DNA from: Chromera velia
Taxonomy: Eukaryota > Sar > Chromeraceae
NCBI GenBank assembly: GCA_018398765.1
Contig: JAHBMJ010000106.1
Location: forward strand, 1-56,929
Reading direction: 5' to 3'
DNA length: 56,929 nt
The notes under the pieces were generated by a model. The model saw nothing but the letters and a program-made list of their open reading frames with translations. It was not told the DNA's origin and searched no databases. The position numbers were made by a program, and so were the translations under genes. Of the stretch, positions 1-10,560 are shown one piece after another (position 1 is the stretch's first letter; the number at the start of each line of letters is the position of its first letter).

Positions 1-45
1 CCCCCCCCTCTCTCTCTCTCTCTGTGTGTGTGTCTCTCTCTCTGA
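1..45. repeat. C/CT/GT microsatellite at window start
   Basis: A C run followed by CT, GT and CT dinucleotide repeats. It lies in what appears to be an intron of the partial membrane-protein gene that follows. Confidence 0.85.
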
Positions 46-153
46 CTTCGAACTGTATTTTGACAAGTGATCAGCATGCCGACTGCCTTCTAATTAAATT
101 CTGTTGACCAAAAAACCGCCCGTCGTATTTTCTCTCTTCTTTTAATTCTGCAG

Positions 154-1327
154 CAATCCTGTGGGTCCTCCAATTTTCCCTCCAGGCGATTCCTTCCGTG
201 TACCTGATCTACAAGGCCATAGCTGCCTCCGACCTCCCTGCCTGGACAAAAGAGGAATACGACAGCGAGTGCGGGTCTGCTGAGGGGGCGCAGTACAGCC
301 CCCTGCTTTACGACCCTAGTTCTCGATTCCCGTCCTGGGCGTGGTTCTACGTCGACATTCCTCTGTTTGTTGGGGCTGTGTTCGTCTGTTCGGGCACGCT
401 GCTTTTCTCAATGAGAAAGGCCAGCGAGAACAGATGGCCTCTTCTTCGATGTGCAAATGGGGTCTTGTGGGCTGCTACTGCTCGACAGGTGGGCAGGGAA
501 GCTAGATACACACAAGCAAGGCCACCGTCTCTCTCTTTGATTTGGGTTTTCTGTTGTTGAGTGTTCCGCGTCTTCCTTCCTGCTTTCTCTTCGGACGTGT
601 GCGTTGTTTGAAGAATTTTCAGGACAGCAGCACAATAAATTGAATGCATGTAAGATGCCTCCCCCCAAAAGAAAAGAAAAAAATTGAATGCATGTGATTG
701 ACTGACTGAAATTTGCAGGTGGGGCTTTTGTTCCTGCTCCTCCCTCTGATGATGCGCCCCCTGAAAGAGGGGGACCGGGACCTGCCCTCCCAATTCTCTT
801 CCGATTCCTTCTTCTCCCAGGACATCAAGTGCGCCAGATTGGCGTTCATTGAGGGCACCCTGATTGTCCTTGTGGGGGGTCTCCGGGGTATTCTCTGGTG
901 TTTCAACGCATTGGCAAGAGTGGTGGGAGGGACCTTGGGCAGCTGCTGCGTTTGGCTGGGGGCGGCTGGGTCGTATGAGGGATCGGGGAACTGCTGTGAT
1001 AATTGCGGTGCAGTGTGCAATCGGTGTTTTGGTGGGTGCTGTAACGCCTCGACGGTCTGCTGGTGCCTGCCTGTCCGTTTCCTTGGGCCCGTCTCCGCCG
1101 TTTTGGGTCTTTTGGGTTTCCTGGTGGGATTTGTGGCACAGTGGGGGGAGCCGTTCTTTGTCGGTGTTCCTCTTCTGGCTTCGGACCTGATCGGTATAGC
1201 GCTCCTGTACGTTGTTAGTGTGACGTCTCTCTCGTCAGGGCCGCCGTCGGGGAATGGGGACGTGGAGAGGGCAGTCTCTGATAATAGGGCACAAGGGCCG
1301 GTACAGAATGGAAACAGGCAGGGATGA
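154..1327 (+). CDS. Multi-pass membrane protein, C-terminal two exons (5' part outside window)
   Basis: Two exons, 154–488 and 719–1327, join in phase 0: the first ends in a CAG codon before GTGGGC, and the second follows a TTTGCAG acceptor. The 154 exon starts after TTCTGCAG and needs the last base of a codon from an upstream exon outside the window. The product has at least four hydrophobic segments: one right at the exon start, one around WFYVDIPLFVGAVFVC, one crossing the exon junction at VGLLFLLLPL, and one at FIEGTLIVLVGGLRG. These are followed by a Cys-rich stretch at about 940–1060 bp and two more hydrophobic segments near 1100–1215 bp. The tail is polar and ends at TGA 1325–1327. The layout would suit a receptor or transporter, but I recognise no family motif. 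Confidence 0.6.
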
Positions 1328-1498
1328 TACAGCTACTCCACATCTGCATCAGCCTATTGAAGCAGCCTTGGTTTTCGATCTATCTTTCAACAAATCCTAG
1401 AATAAATCTTTAGGAAGAGTCACTGTAGTCAAGCTCTATTCTTCTAGAAAGAACCCATATTTTACTTTAGATTTGACGGCCGCACTTAATTCAAGAGT

Positions 1499-1606
1499 TA
1501 CAAAAAGTTTGGCATTATTTTTTTAAGTTGGAGAATATGTGATATAACTTGTTTTCATCATATCACATATTCTCCAACTTAAAAAAATAATGCCAAACTT
1601 TTTGTA
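1499..1606. mobile_element. Tc1/mariner-type MITE: perfect 46-bp inverted repeat with 16-nt loop
   Basis: Bases 1499–1544 are the exact reverse complement of 1561–1606; the loop is 1545–1560. Each arm ends in TA at the outer edge, as expected if TA was the target duplication and the element is CAAAAAGTTTGGCATT…AATGCCAAACTTTTTG. It has no coding capacity. A partial copy of the arm motif (TTGGCATTATTTT) lies about 35 bp further right. TA target choice and a near-full-length palindrome are typical of Tc1/mariner-derived MITEs; assignment to that superfamily is inference. Confidence 0.7.
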
Positions 1607-2135
1607 TAAAAATTACTTCAAATATTTAATTATCTAATTTTGGCATTATTTTGAATATTATACCTACCCAGAAAAACTGTTTTTTGCCTAATTTCTTTTT
1701 TCAGGGATATGCTCTATTTAAGGGACCAATAGAAATTACTATCTGTTAAAAAAGTAATTGCAATAAATTACTGATTGATTGATTGATGTCTAGTATAATT
1801 ATTTTTTCACTAACGTATACTAACATGATGATGCACTTAAAAAGTTTTCAATATACATGCATGTATGACAACTCTACTTTGCTTCTTTTTTTTAACTGTA
1901 TGTCTGTTTCAATTTCATTTAATAACTATTATGTTATAATTAGGGCTGCATCCACGGGCCACGGCGCGAGGAGCCGTTAGGAGCTTTGTAGCTAGTTTTG
2001 TACGTTCATCGCTTCAACAGCCTTCAAGCAAGACCTGCTCTTGGTACCGCTTGCCTAGCCGCTTGTCTGCATGCAAAGACTGCAGCCTGCCGTTTACATT
2101 CTTCCTGTCTGTCACATGGGTGACATAGCGTTGAT
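1607..2135. other. A+T-rich intergenic DNA
   Basis: No gene seen. It includes a short TTGA tandem repeat at about 1772–1788 and the presumed 3' flank of the TPR gene. Composition is clearly more A+T-rich than the genes on either side. Confidence 0.5.
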
Positions 2136-3500
2136 TCAGAAGTAAGAAGGAAAAGCGAAAGCAGGAGTGGTGAGTCCTGCCTTTTCAGATGCGAAGGTGG
2201 ACAAGGCTGGGTGGACCCAGCAGTCATCAAATCCCGCTGTATTGATCGCAGACTTGATCACGTCCACTTTGTCTACAAGCCCCTGCCCGCAAACAAGGGA
2301 ATAAGGGGCATGGCCTAATTCTTCTTTCAACCTGCCAAACCAGCTTGGCAGCATTTTCAGCACGTTGCCTACGGACGTCGCAGAGCAACGACCGTGGGGA
2401 GGTGTCTCAACTTCGTCCTCTCCTTTCTGGTCAGTCATGATGAAACCGACCCCCCTTACCTCGTTCTTCAGAAACGTTTCCGATATGAACGAAAGTCCCA
2501 TGCAAAGCCACTGCCCCCCCAGAAACCCCAACATCGAGACCGAAGCGTGTACGGAGCGCAACAATGACTTCTTCCCAGACCCTGACGGATCGCACGAACG
2601 ACGGATGTAGTCAATCGCGGCATTCCAGTATTTGGCTTGGTACAGAATCAGGAATTCATCGTGGGAAATCCAGTCGAGACAAAGCAGGGGCACAAAATTG
2701 ACGAACGGCAAGGTGTTTTGACGTAGACGGGCGTACTTCGCGAGGTCTTTCTCAATTCTTGCGGCCTCCTCTGCTCTGCCGAGGGCCTTCAGTGCTTGCA
2801 TCACCCGGTACTTTGCTTTGAGGTACTCGGGACAGACTTTCGTAGCAAGCTGGCCGAGTTCGAGAGCCTGTTCCTTCTCCCCCCTCTTCAGGTGACAGAG
2901 ACTCCAGTTTGCCAAACAAATGGCTTCGGGCAAGTTCGGCTCTTGGATCGAGATGTTCTCATCGTCCGGCTTAGGGTGGGACTCTTCACCTTTACCTGTG
3001 TCACTGATCTTCTTCTTTCTGAGAAGATCCTTGTATTTGATATCGAAACGTCGAGGGGTGTCGGCAAGGAATGTTTCAATATGCCCGAATATGGAATTCT
3101 CAAACTGCCCGGAAATTTACTCATCTTCGTGGTTCGAAACAAAATCGACGATGACTTGAATCGCATGGGAAGAGTCAGTGAGAGACCGCGCTTCCTCGTA
3201 ACACTTGGCGGCTTTCAAATACTCTCCCTCTGCGAAGAATTCGTTCCCTTTGGTCTTCAGATCCATCCATCGAGGATCGACACGCCCTTCAAACTCCTTG
3301 GCCAGAGAGTAATTTGAACTGAAGTCATTAAACATGTCTGAAGATATTGGACAAACCAGCAAGAACATCTTCGGCAAAGGAAAGCAAAATGTGCAAAGTG
3401 CAGGCAGAAGACGGAAACAGCTAGCAAAAAACTTCGCGAAATGCGGGGCCAAACTGCCACTTCTTGGAGGATGACGGTTCACAAAGTGAGCATCATTCAA
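2136..3500 (-). CDS. Tetratricopeptide-repeat (TPR) protein with an internal in-frame TAA
   Basis: One reading frame runs from ATG 3500 to TGA 2138–2136 and is broken only by TAA at 3119–3117. The first TPR is plain in the N-terminal part (KGNEFFAEGEYLKAAKCYEEA). Two more follow the TAA: EAICLANWSLCHLKRGEKEQ, then KAKYRVMQALKALGRAEEAA. About 60 charged residues separate repeats 1 and 2. This three-repeat layout is common in Hsp90/Hsp70 co-chaperone-type TPR domains. The C-terminal ~170 residues match nothing I know. The TAA can be removed by a short in-frame intron: GT sites 36, 45 or 51 nt upstream of the GGGCAG acceptor at about 3102 all keep frame. Otherwise the gene is broken. Other in-frame starts include MFLLV and MFNDF, both still upstream of TPR1. 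Confidence 0.6.
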
Positions 3501-4149
3501 GCCACTAAGAGAGACGTCACATACTCAAATCCTGCAGTGGAAAACTGACAGACGAGGGCTGGAGGCGTGTGATTGGCGATCATACGAAAACAGGAAAGAT
3601 AAGACCAGAGAACCAGATTTCGGCGAGACGGGGCGCGGAGACGGCTGCATGGGGTCGGGTCAGGCGCGGGATGGCGAAGGGCGCGCCGCCGACGCGGCCG
3701 GCCCGGCCGGGCCGCGCGGGGTCAACGAAAAAAGTTCAGAGGCACGCCGGCATTGCTGCAGCAAGTGTGGATAGGCATAGATAGCCACAACCTGTGTAAG
3801 CCCGTGGTGGACAACAGTCTGCCAAACCCCCCTGACACTCCAGTAAAGTTGAAACGCCGCACCGAAGGCGCGGCCAGCTTTGAAACGCCCCAGGAAACAT
3901 CTGTGTCGCAGGTGTGGCTGTGGTAACTTAAAGGTGACGTGCTATGGCGCACCAAAGGCATAGCCAAAACAAAGTACAATATATCAAATATATTTTCTAG
4001 TAGTTTTTTTTTTCTTCAATGAAGTTGTGTAACTTGGACATCCAATATATATAGTACTTCTAAGTGACTAATATTAATATATATTATTTATACGTAGTGA
4101 CTACTAGCTAGTACTAGCACAACTATGCCTAGAATAGTTAAGCTATATA
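3501..4149. other. Intergenic region upstream of the TPR gene with a GC-rich palindromic patch
   Basis: No gene supported. About 3640–3722 is very GC-rich and includes the palindrome-like GGCCGGCCCGGCCGGGCC around 3700. From about 3960 the DNA turns strongly A+T-rich up to the hAT element. The GC-rich patch may be part of the TPR gene promoter; this is inference from position. Confidence 0.4.
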
Positions 4150-5046
4150 CAGGGTTGCCAATTTTTTTGGTGGTAGACAAGCTTCATTACCGGTAACCGG
4201 TAATTACCGGCAGAGTTTGCTGGCAGTTAGCAAAGACTTGGCAGAATTCTAACAGTCAGTGACACTAACACTTTTCAATAACCTAAGTCCTAGGTTATAG
4301 GTCAATCAATCAATCACTTAAGGCTAGACCTAAGGTCAATTCAAAAAGTCAATGCGTCATCTGTAGGGACAGCTATGGGGCCAGTGTGCTTGAAGACGAC
4401 GCAGGTCGAAGCGATGGGTCCCGTCTTGCACTTGGCGCCCAAAAACAGAGAACCGCTAGCCGCAATGACCACAGCTGGCCCAAACAGATGCACCCACGCG
4501 ATTTCAACAATCCGCCTCAAAGTTTGGGCGGTCCCCCCAATCCACTGCTCTAGCCTCTAAAGAAAGACCCGCCGCTAAAAGCTGATGTCTGAGGCCTTGA
4601 AAGGTCTCTGACTCCGGAGACCCAGGGGGGTGGAGATTTATCATCTGCAAGCAAGCAGACATGAAAGAATCATAAGTAAATAAGCAGAATAGTGAGAGAT
4701 GGAGCAAAGTCAAAAAAGAGAGTAGTTGTTGGACAGACGCTGTCATAGAGCTGTTAGAACTTTTTGCCACTTATAGGGGTGAAGCAGTTATATAGTAAAA
4801 ATTTATATTTTTTAAATATTTTTTTGTTGTGTGTGTGTGAATAGGCTTTTCAAATGCCAATAAACCTAGCCAATAAACACTTAAAAACATGTTTTTAAAG
4901 GTTGGCGCCGCAGGCGAAATTTTTTTTTTTGGACCCTAATTTTTATCATTTTTTTTGTCGGTAAAAGGAAGGCAAACTGAGGCCATTACCGGTTACCGGC
5001 AATTGCCGGTAGACTAGACCTGTTACCGACCAGAAAAGCAACCCTG
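4150..5046. mobile_element. Non-autonomous hAT-family DNA transposon (897 bp) with 8-bp TSD
   Basis: The left end CAGGGTTGCC and right end GCAACCCTG form terminal inverted repeats and fit the hAT end rule YAGNG. The octamer GCTATATA lies immediately outside both ends (4142–4149 and 5047–5054), the 8-bp target duplication expected of hAT elements. Inside each end is a subterminal palindromic cluster of ACCGGT/TACCGG motifs (4190–4212 and 4985–5010). The interior has no transposase-like frame, so it would need a transposase supplied in trans. Confidence 0.85.
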
Positions 5047-5193
5047 GCTATATATACTACCCTGGACAGGCTGGACTCTGACTTGAACTGAAAATGAGTT
5101 ATCAAACAGAATTAAGACTGCTAGTAAGACTGATTCATGTAGATTCATGCATGTCAACTGGTGCAAGATAATTAACCCAGCAATTGACTGCAG

Positions 5194-7904
5194 CTAAGAA
5201 AATATTCGTGGAGGAGATCCTTTGCTCAAACTTGTGCTCATTCCCGTCGCTGTTGCCGACTCTCCCCCGGGTCCTGTCCTTGCCCCATCTTTCTGGGAAG
5301 GGGTAGGCTTTCTCTCTGGAAAGGAAGGGGCACTGCCATCGTCTAGCTTCATAACGTGCTGTTCAAGAAGCGACCTCTCTGGAAAGAGAAGAACACTCCA
5401 ACGCACACCGAGAGAAGCGGCAGAGCGAACGGCTGCGGAGTTCGACGACAATGTTGTCATTTCAAGACGGTCAGCGGTACCAAAAATCTCAATGTGGGCA
5501 GTCAACAAACGCCCCCCCGACCCTGTCTGTGCTGGCATCTTACCCTTTTTCTTCGACTGCTGCTGCGTCCCCGAAGCTTTCTCACCCCGTTTGCTCCCCA
5601 GCCCCCCATTTCTTCTCTCACGCTCTCTTGCGGCACACGCCTCAAGCTGCAGCGATCTTTCTGACGGTTTCACAGGTAGCACCCTGACCTCATACGGCCA
5701 CTCATTGCAGTCCTCCTCTTTCGTACTCTCTGCCCCACATGCTGCAGCAGAAGCAGAGGGAGACTCAGGGTCTGGCGGCGCCCGTCCCGTGGATGACGGG
5801 GGGATGAGCGTCTGCCCCGTCTCAGCATCGATGAAACGGAACATCCTGTGACACCGGAGCCACTCCCCGGGCCCCGCTATTCTCTCTGAAATGAACCAAA
5901 ACTTTTCGAATGCAGGTCTCGGTGTGAACAGCTTATGGTTCGCTAACAACGGTCGCATGCGAGGCCATAGAGCTTCCCGGGTCTCCATCTCCCTCTGTCT
6001 TCTGAAGGCTTCTTGACGGAGGGGAACCAGTGGGTCAAGCAGGTTGGAATCATGAAGGAAGTCGGAGACGGCAGCTATCAAAGAGGTCACATCTACAGAC
6101 AGATTGTCCGTGACGGGAAACTCTGTTGTGATTCGTATCGACTCAGGAGGGGGGGGGAGACGTCGACCAATTCCGAGGCCTATGCTCAAGCTTTCACTTT
6201 CCCCCTTTTCCTTTTCCTTCTTCTCATTCGACCCCTCACCAACCACAGTGGAGGAAGACGAAGAAGAATCATCAGCACCACCAAGGCACTCACCCCCACT
6301 CCCAAATTCAGCAAGCTCTTCCTCTGAAAGGACACACCCCTCCACCAGCACCCCCATCTCCTCAAGGGTCTCTTTGATCTCTGCAGCAAGACCGCAGACG
6401 AAGCGGAAGACTACGGTTGGAGATCTGAAGTGCGCGGGATGCGCGCGTGCGGCCTTGAGCAACAGCTTCGCTTGGTGCAGCACCGAGGAGGAGTCTTCAT
6501 CCTCCTCATCATCGCTGTCGTCATCCGACTCTCCTCCCTCACTCTCACTCTCCCCCTCTGCCTCTTCCTTTTCTTCCTCCCCCTCTTTCTCAAGCGCCCA
6601 TGCAGCGGCTTCCTCTGCCCATTCCTTCGCGAGGTCACTCAGTGCCTCCCTCCCTTTATTTGCAAATAGAAGCATCGACCGCGGGTTGCGTGCCGACACC
6701 TTCGTCCACTTCAGGCCGAAATCAGAGACCTGATCAAAAAGAGCGCATGCCAACATGGTAAGAAAGAGACACGTTGCAGGGAGGGAAGTGCACTCACATA
6801 CGCACACACGGTCAAAAGAAACTCACACAATGCGCGAAACACAGGCAGCAGCAAACCAAGCCTCCCTCCCTTCTTCGGCCTCCCGCCACTGCTTCATTCA
6901 CACAAGGCGAACAAGAAGAAGGAAAACACTTATACAGAAAAGAGCAAAGTCGCGCACAGGCGCAGACGGAGAAAATGTGTGCACAAGAGGAGAAACACAC
7001 CAGGAGACACGGAGAGCGAAAATTCCTGCCTTCCAGCGACACGGGGAGAGGTCGACCCTACAATATCTATCTTCCGTTGAATCACTACAGACCCTGAATG
7101 CGTGCACTCAGTGACTGACCACATCCACCGTGACCGTTCTCTTTCCGGTTGTTTCCGAAGCATTCTCGTGTTTGTTGGGTTTCACAGCGAATTTCCTTCT
7201 GAGGGACTTGACGTTCTTTTCGGCCTTGAAGGTGCTGAACAAACCCTCGAGGAAGTAGAGGTTCGTGCTCGACAGCCCCAGGGCCTGGCAGTCCCGCTGC
7301 ACAAGAGGGAAAGGGCGGGCCGAGGGGAGTAGGGATACAAGAAGGGCCCCTTTCGGGACATCTTTTGGAGGGGAACGGAGAGGAAATGGGCAGACTGATA
7401 ACATGTAAGAAAAGAACGAAAGAAAAAGAAGGTGAATGAGAATTCTTTGTTCCCCCGGCTCCAGTCCGGAGAAACACAGTTAGGAAGAAGGCAACAGCCT
7501 TGACAAAGCACAAGTTCTTGCTCTCTCTAAGGCAGCCATATGTACGCACGCATACGCGCTCGTGCGCACACACACACGCACCCATAGAAGAACCCCCCCC
7601 CCCCCCCNNCCCCACTCCGAGGGAAAGAAATGCCGAAGTCGGCAGAGGCATGCCCCGTTTTGCTGTCTCACTCAGTCTGTCTCCTTGTTCTGACCTTCAA
7701 GAAAAAATCAATCTCAGCATTAACCATGGACCGAAGCTTTGCCAGTCCCTGCAGCACCTCATGCTCCGAGAAGTCACCACTGTTCAAAGAAGCCTCGATG
7801 GTGCTCTTCAGCTGGGCCTCCTCCTCTTCCACCGCCTTCTTCAGAGCGCGACCACGCGCTAGGAAAAAATCCCGGTGATTCTCTCCCAGTTCTACACCCA
7901 CCAT
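5194..7904 (-). CDS. UPF0415 / DUF1308 family protein (C7orf25-like), three exons
   Basis: Exons 7904–7695, 7296–7120 and 6729–5194 join in phase 0 at both junctions and encode about 640 residues, against roughly 420 for the human homologue. Exon 1 holds the charged N-terminal helix region and starts at ATG 7904. The junction of exons 2 and 3 rebuilds VDV|VSDFGLKWTKV, the family's conserved core strand. C-terminal family hallmarks are NLSVDVTSLIAAVSDF, GPGEW, VKPSERSLQL and IEIFGTADRLEMTTLSSNS. The extra length is mostly acidic Ser/Glu-rich insertions after the core and a Lys/Gln-rich insert near the end. The biochemical role of the family is not established. The gene is divergent from the giant protease at 8869. 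Confidence 0.88.
7593..7613. repeat. Poly-C run with 2-base assembly gap
   Basis: C run at 7593–7607, NN at 7608–7609, then four C. It lies in the first intron of the DUF1308 gene. The true length is unknown. Confidence 0.9.
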
Positions 7905-8868
7905 ATCCTTCGGTGTCCCTGTCTCTTTGCGAACAGAACCAGATGGACGACCCTCTAGACTCTCTCACAGACTCGGAATGTACCGACACGAGTGGAAGAG
8001 ACACTGCGCTGCTTGTTTGGCACGGACAGAGCAAATGCGTTAAAGAGACGGTGGACTGCAGATCCTACCTACAGCAGAGCCACAGTCGCGATAGTACGTC
8101 TTCACCCTTGTTTGCTCCACAAGAAAACGCTGAGATCTTCACTTTCATGAATTCCATGCAATCGATGTTGTGCCCACCTTGCACAACTATATAGTCTTGT
8201 CGATCATGTCTTGTCCAGTGATGTGACACTCGCCAAGTGTGTCGATCATGGATCGGGGTGTGTGCGGCGCCGCGTGCAGGCGCCGCGCGCGGGTTTATAT
8301 AATTAATTGCACACCATGGTACGGCGCCGCCGCGCAGGTGCCAGGAGACGGCTGTTCAGATGGCCGTGCGATCTTCCTCGAATTCAGGCAACACTTGAAC
8401 GACCAGACTTCGGTGTTCCTTGGCTGCAGTGTCAGGATTCGATCGGCGCCGTGCATCAATTCCGCAGCTGTTCATCACTAGCTGGGCCGCTCTAAGTCTT
8501 GTTTCACATCAAGAAACGCCCGACTGTCAAAGATCTCGATAAGGATTTCAGGCCGCCCTACGAGCTCCTGCATGGTTGGCCACAAGTGAAGTGTGGGCAG
8601 TGAAGATCTGGAAGCGTCACTGAATGGTCTTGCTCTGCTGATGTCGACACCCGGCTTCCTTCTACTCTGCAGATGAATGAACTGCGGACGGAAAAACTTG
8701 TGACCAATCTATTCAAGAGAGCCTCGTCAGAGTCCTAGGGCGATCCTCTCGACCTTGCACCCTCTACGTCTCTCACCCTTATATCTCGTGTTTTCTCTTC
8801 TTGGGGGTTTTCCCGCAAGCATCCTTCGAGGGCGGGTGGAGGAGTGAAAGGTGAAGGGACTCGAGGAA
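7905..8868. promoter_or_regulatory. Divergent intergenic region shared by the DUF1308 gene and the giant protease gene
   Basis: This ~960-bp stretch separates two head-to-head start codons, so both promoters must lie here. It contains a GC hairpin at 8264–8286 (GCGGCGCC, 7-nt loop, GGCGCCGC), more GGCGCC copies near 8325 and 8447, and a TATATAA at about 8296–8302. No coding frame is convincing. Promoter function is inferred from gene orientation only. Confidence 0.45.
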
Positions 8869-9555
8869 ATGGAGGGCAGAAAAAAAGGGGATGAAGCCAA
8901 AGGCGGCGGGGTGCCGCAGTGGGTGGACGTCAAGCTTCGAAATGGTCTCTGGCAACCTGTCAGTCAGTCAGTCAGTGAGTCAGTACTGCTTGGCCGTCTG
9001 GTCTGGCCTGGTCTGATCTCGAGTCCTCAAGGCACTCACCTCTCTGAGACCTCTTCGCATGCCTTTAAGGGATTGCAGTGCTCTCCTCCACCTCACTCAC
9101 CTTCATGAATCCCACCCCTTCTCTCCCCCCCCCCCCCCCCCCCCCCCCCCCCCGCCCTCCACATGTGCTTCTGCTTGAGATGCAGGCCCGCGTTCTTCGC
9201 GCAACAGAACGAGACGGGGATGGGGCAACGGGGCTTCGCCTTCTGGTTCGCTACGAACCTTTCAGAGGCCAGGACGAGGTCAGTGTCGGTGGGAGAGAAA
9301 GTGCATCGACAGACAGACAGACAGACAGGCTGGTGTGGCTTGCTGAGAGAGGAGATGCGGCCACACAGGAAACAAAAACAGGTGAGCATGGAGGTCACCA
9401 CAGCAATTTCGCACTCAGCAACCCTGTTGAGTCTCATTGCCTTCACGTCTGCTTCCTGCGTACTGTCCTCTGTCCCTTGTCTCATCCCGTGTCTTCCCTG
9501 CAGGAAATTTGGTTCCCGTCCGAAGAGGTGGCACCTTTCCGAACCCACACACAAG
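8869..9555 (+). other. Tudor/MBT-like N-terminal module of the giant protease (exons 1–3)
   Basis: Spliced in phase 0, exons 1–3 read WVDVKLRNGLWQP, then ARVL…LLVRYEPF, then EEIWFPSEEVAPFRTHT. The order is a 'VDV…GLW' strand, a 'V.YE' strand, an acidic turn, an aromatic IWF and a closing PFRTHT. This resembles small beta-barrel reader modules (Tudor-knot/MBT-like) in which a W-D-E-W-type strand is followed by the same APFRT motif. The assignment is by motif memory, not by search. A 29-C run (9125–9153) sits just upstream of the exon 2 acceptor. Confidence 0.5.
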
Positions 9556-9975
9556 GTCTGCCTGTCTGTCTATCTGATTGACGCGCGTCTGATTGTCCGT
9601 GCTTTCTTGGATTGTCCGAATGGTTTTGTCCTTTTTATTTTTGCGTTGCCCCCGTCCCTCTTCCTCTCCGTTACCGTCTCCACCTCTCACTCCTGGGGCC
9701 AACATCTTCTGAGCAAATTGTCTCCGTGAGCTCTCTTTGTAACTGTCTTTGTGTATGTGTGACTGCTCCCTCGTAGGCGTTGAAAGCGGAGCTGTCAGTG
9801 AGAAAGTTGTGCTCAAGTTTTTCTTTTCTTTCCTTGCTGATTTGAAGCAAAGAGACACCAGCGCAATCTATCAGAGCTTGTCTTCGCTCAATCATGCGGT
9901 CATCTCCCCGAGGTTCTATTTGCCCCGGGAAGAGTATATCCATCCTTGCCCCTAACCGTAATCCCAGGCCAGACA

Positions 9976-10011
<36 letters not shown>

Positions 10012-10512
10012 TCAAGGGAGCAAATTGACCCTTGCTTTCTTGATGTTTGGATGGTCGCATGTGTGCAGGATTTCCCGAGGGCCCCGCTCGAGCTGAGGAC
10101 AGGCGCGACTTGTGTGCAGACGTTTCCTTTCCCCCCCATACGAAAAGGGAAGGCGGAGGGGCAGCAGGAGAGGGTGCACAGCCTGCCCCCCCGACTTCTG
10201 CTGAGAGAGACCCAGAGGAAGGAGGGACAGAGAGAAAGTCAGAGCCTGAGAAAGGGCCAGAGGAGAAAGAGGAAGAGGAAGAAATGGGGCCTGTCGCAGA
10301 GGAGAAAGGGAAGGGAGATGGAGAGAGAGGAACAGCCGAGGCCGCATTCCAAACAGGCTACGAGGACCTTGATCCTGGAGATCTCTGTGAAGTCAGTACT
10401 CATCAGAGACGGCTGAACCAAGGCAGGTGCTCTGCTCAAGGGGGCTGGCGGGAAAAGCTCATGAGGCGTGCCTTGCCCTCGCAAAAACACGCACAAATAT
10501 GCGCAGCACGCA

Positions 10513-10560
<48 letters not shown>

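Noticed and set aside
5222-5851. 209-codon plus-strand frame
   Set aside because: Antisense to the conserved C-terminal exon of the DUF1308 gene, which carries the recognisable family motifs.
6104-6733. Ser-rich 209-codon plus-strand frame
   Set aside because: Antisense shadow of the acidic Glu/Asp/Ser insert of the DUF1308 protein.
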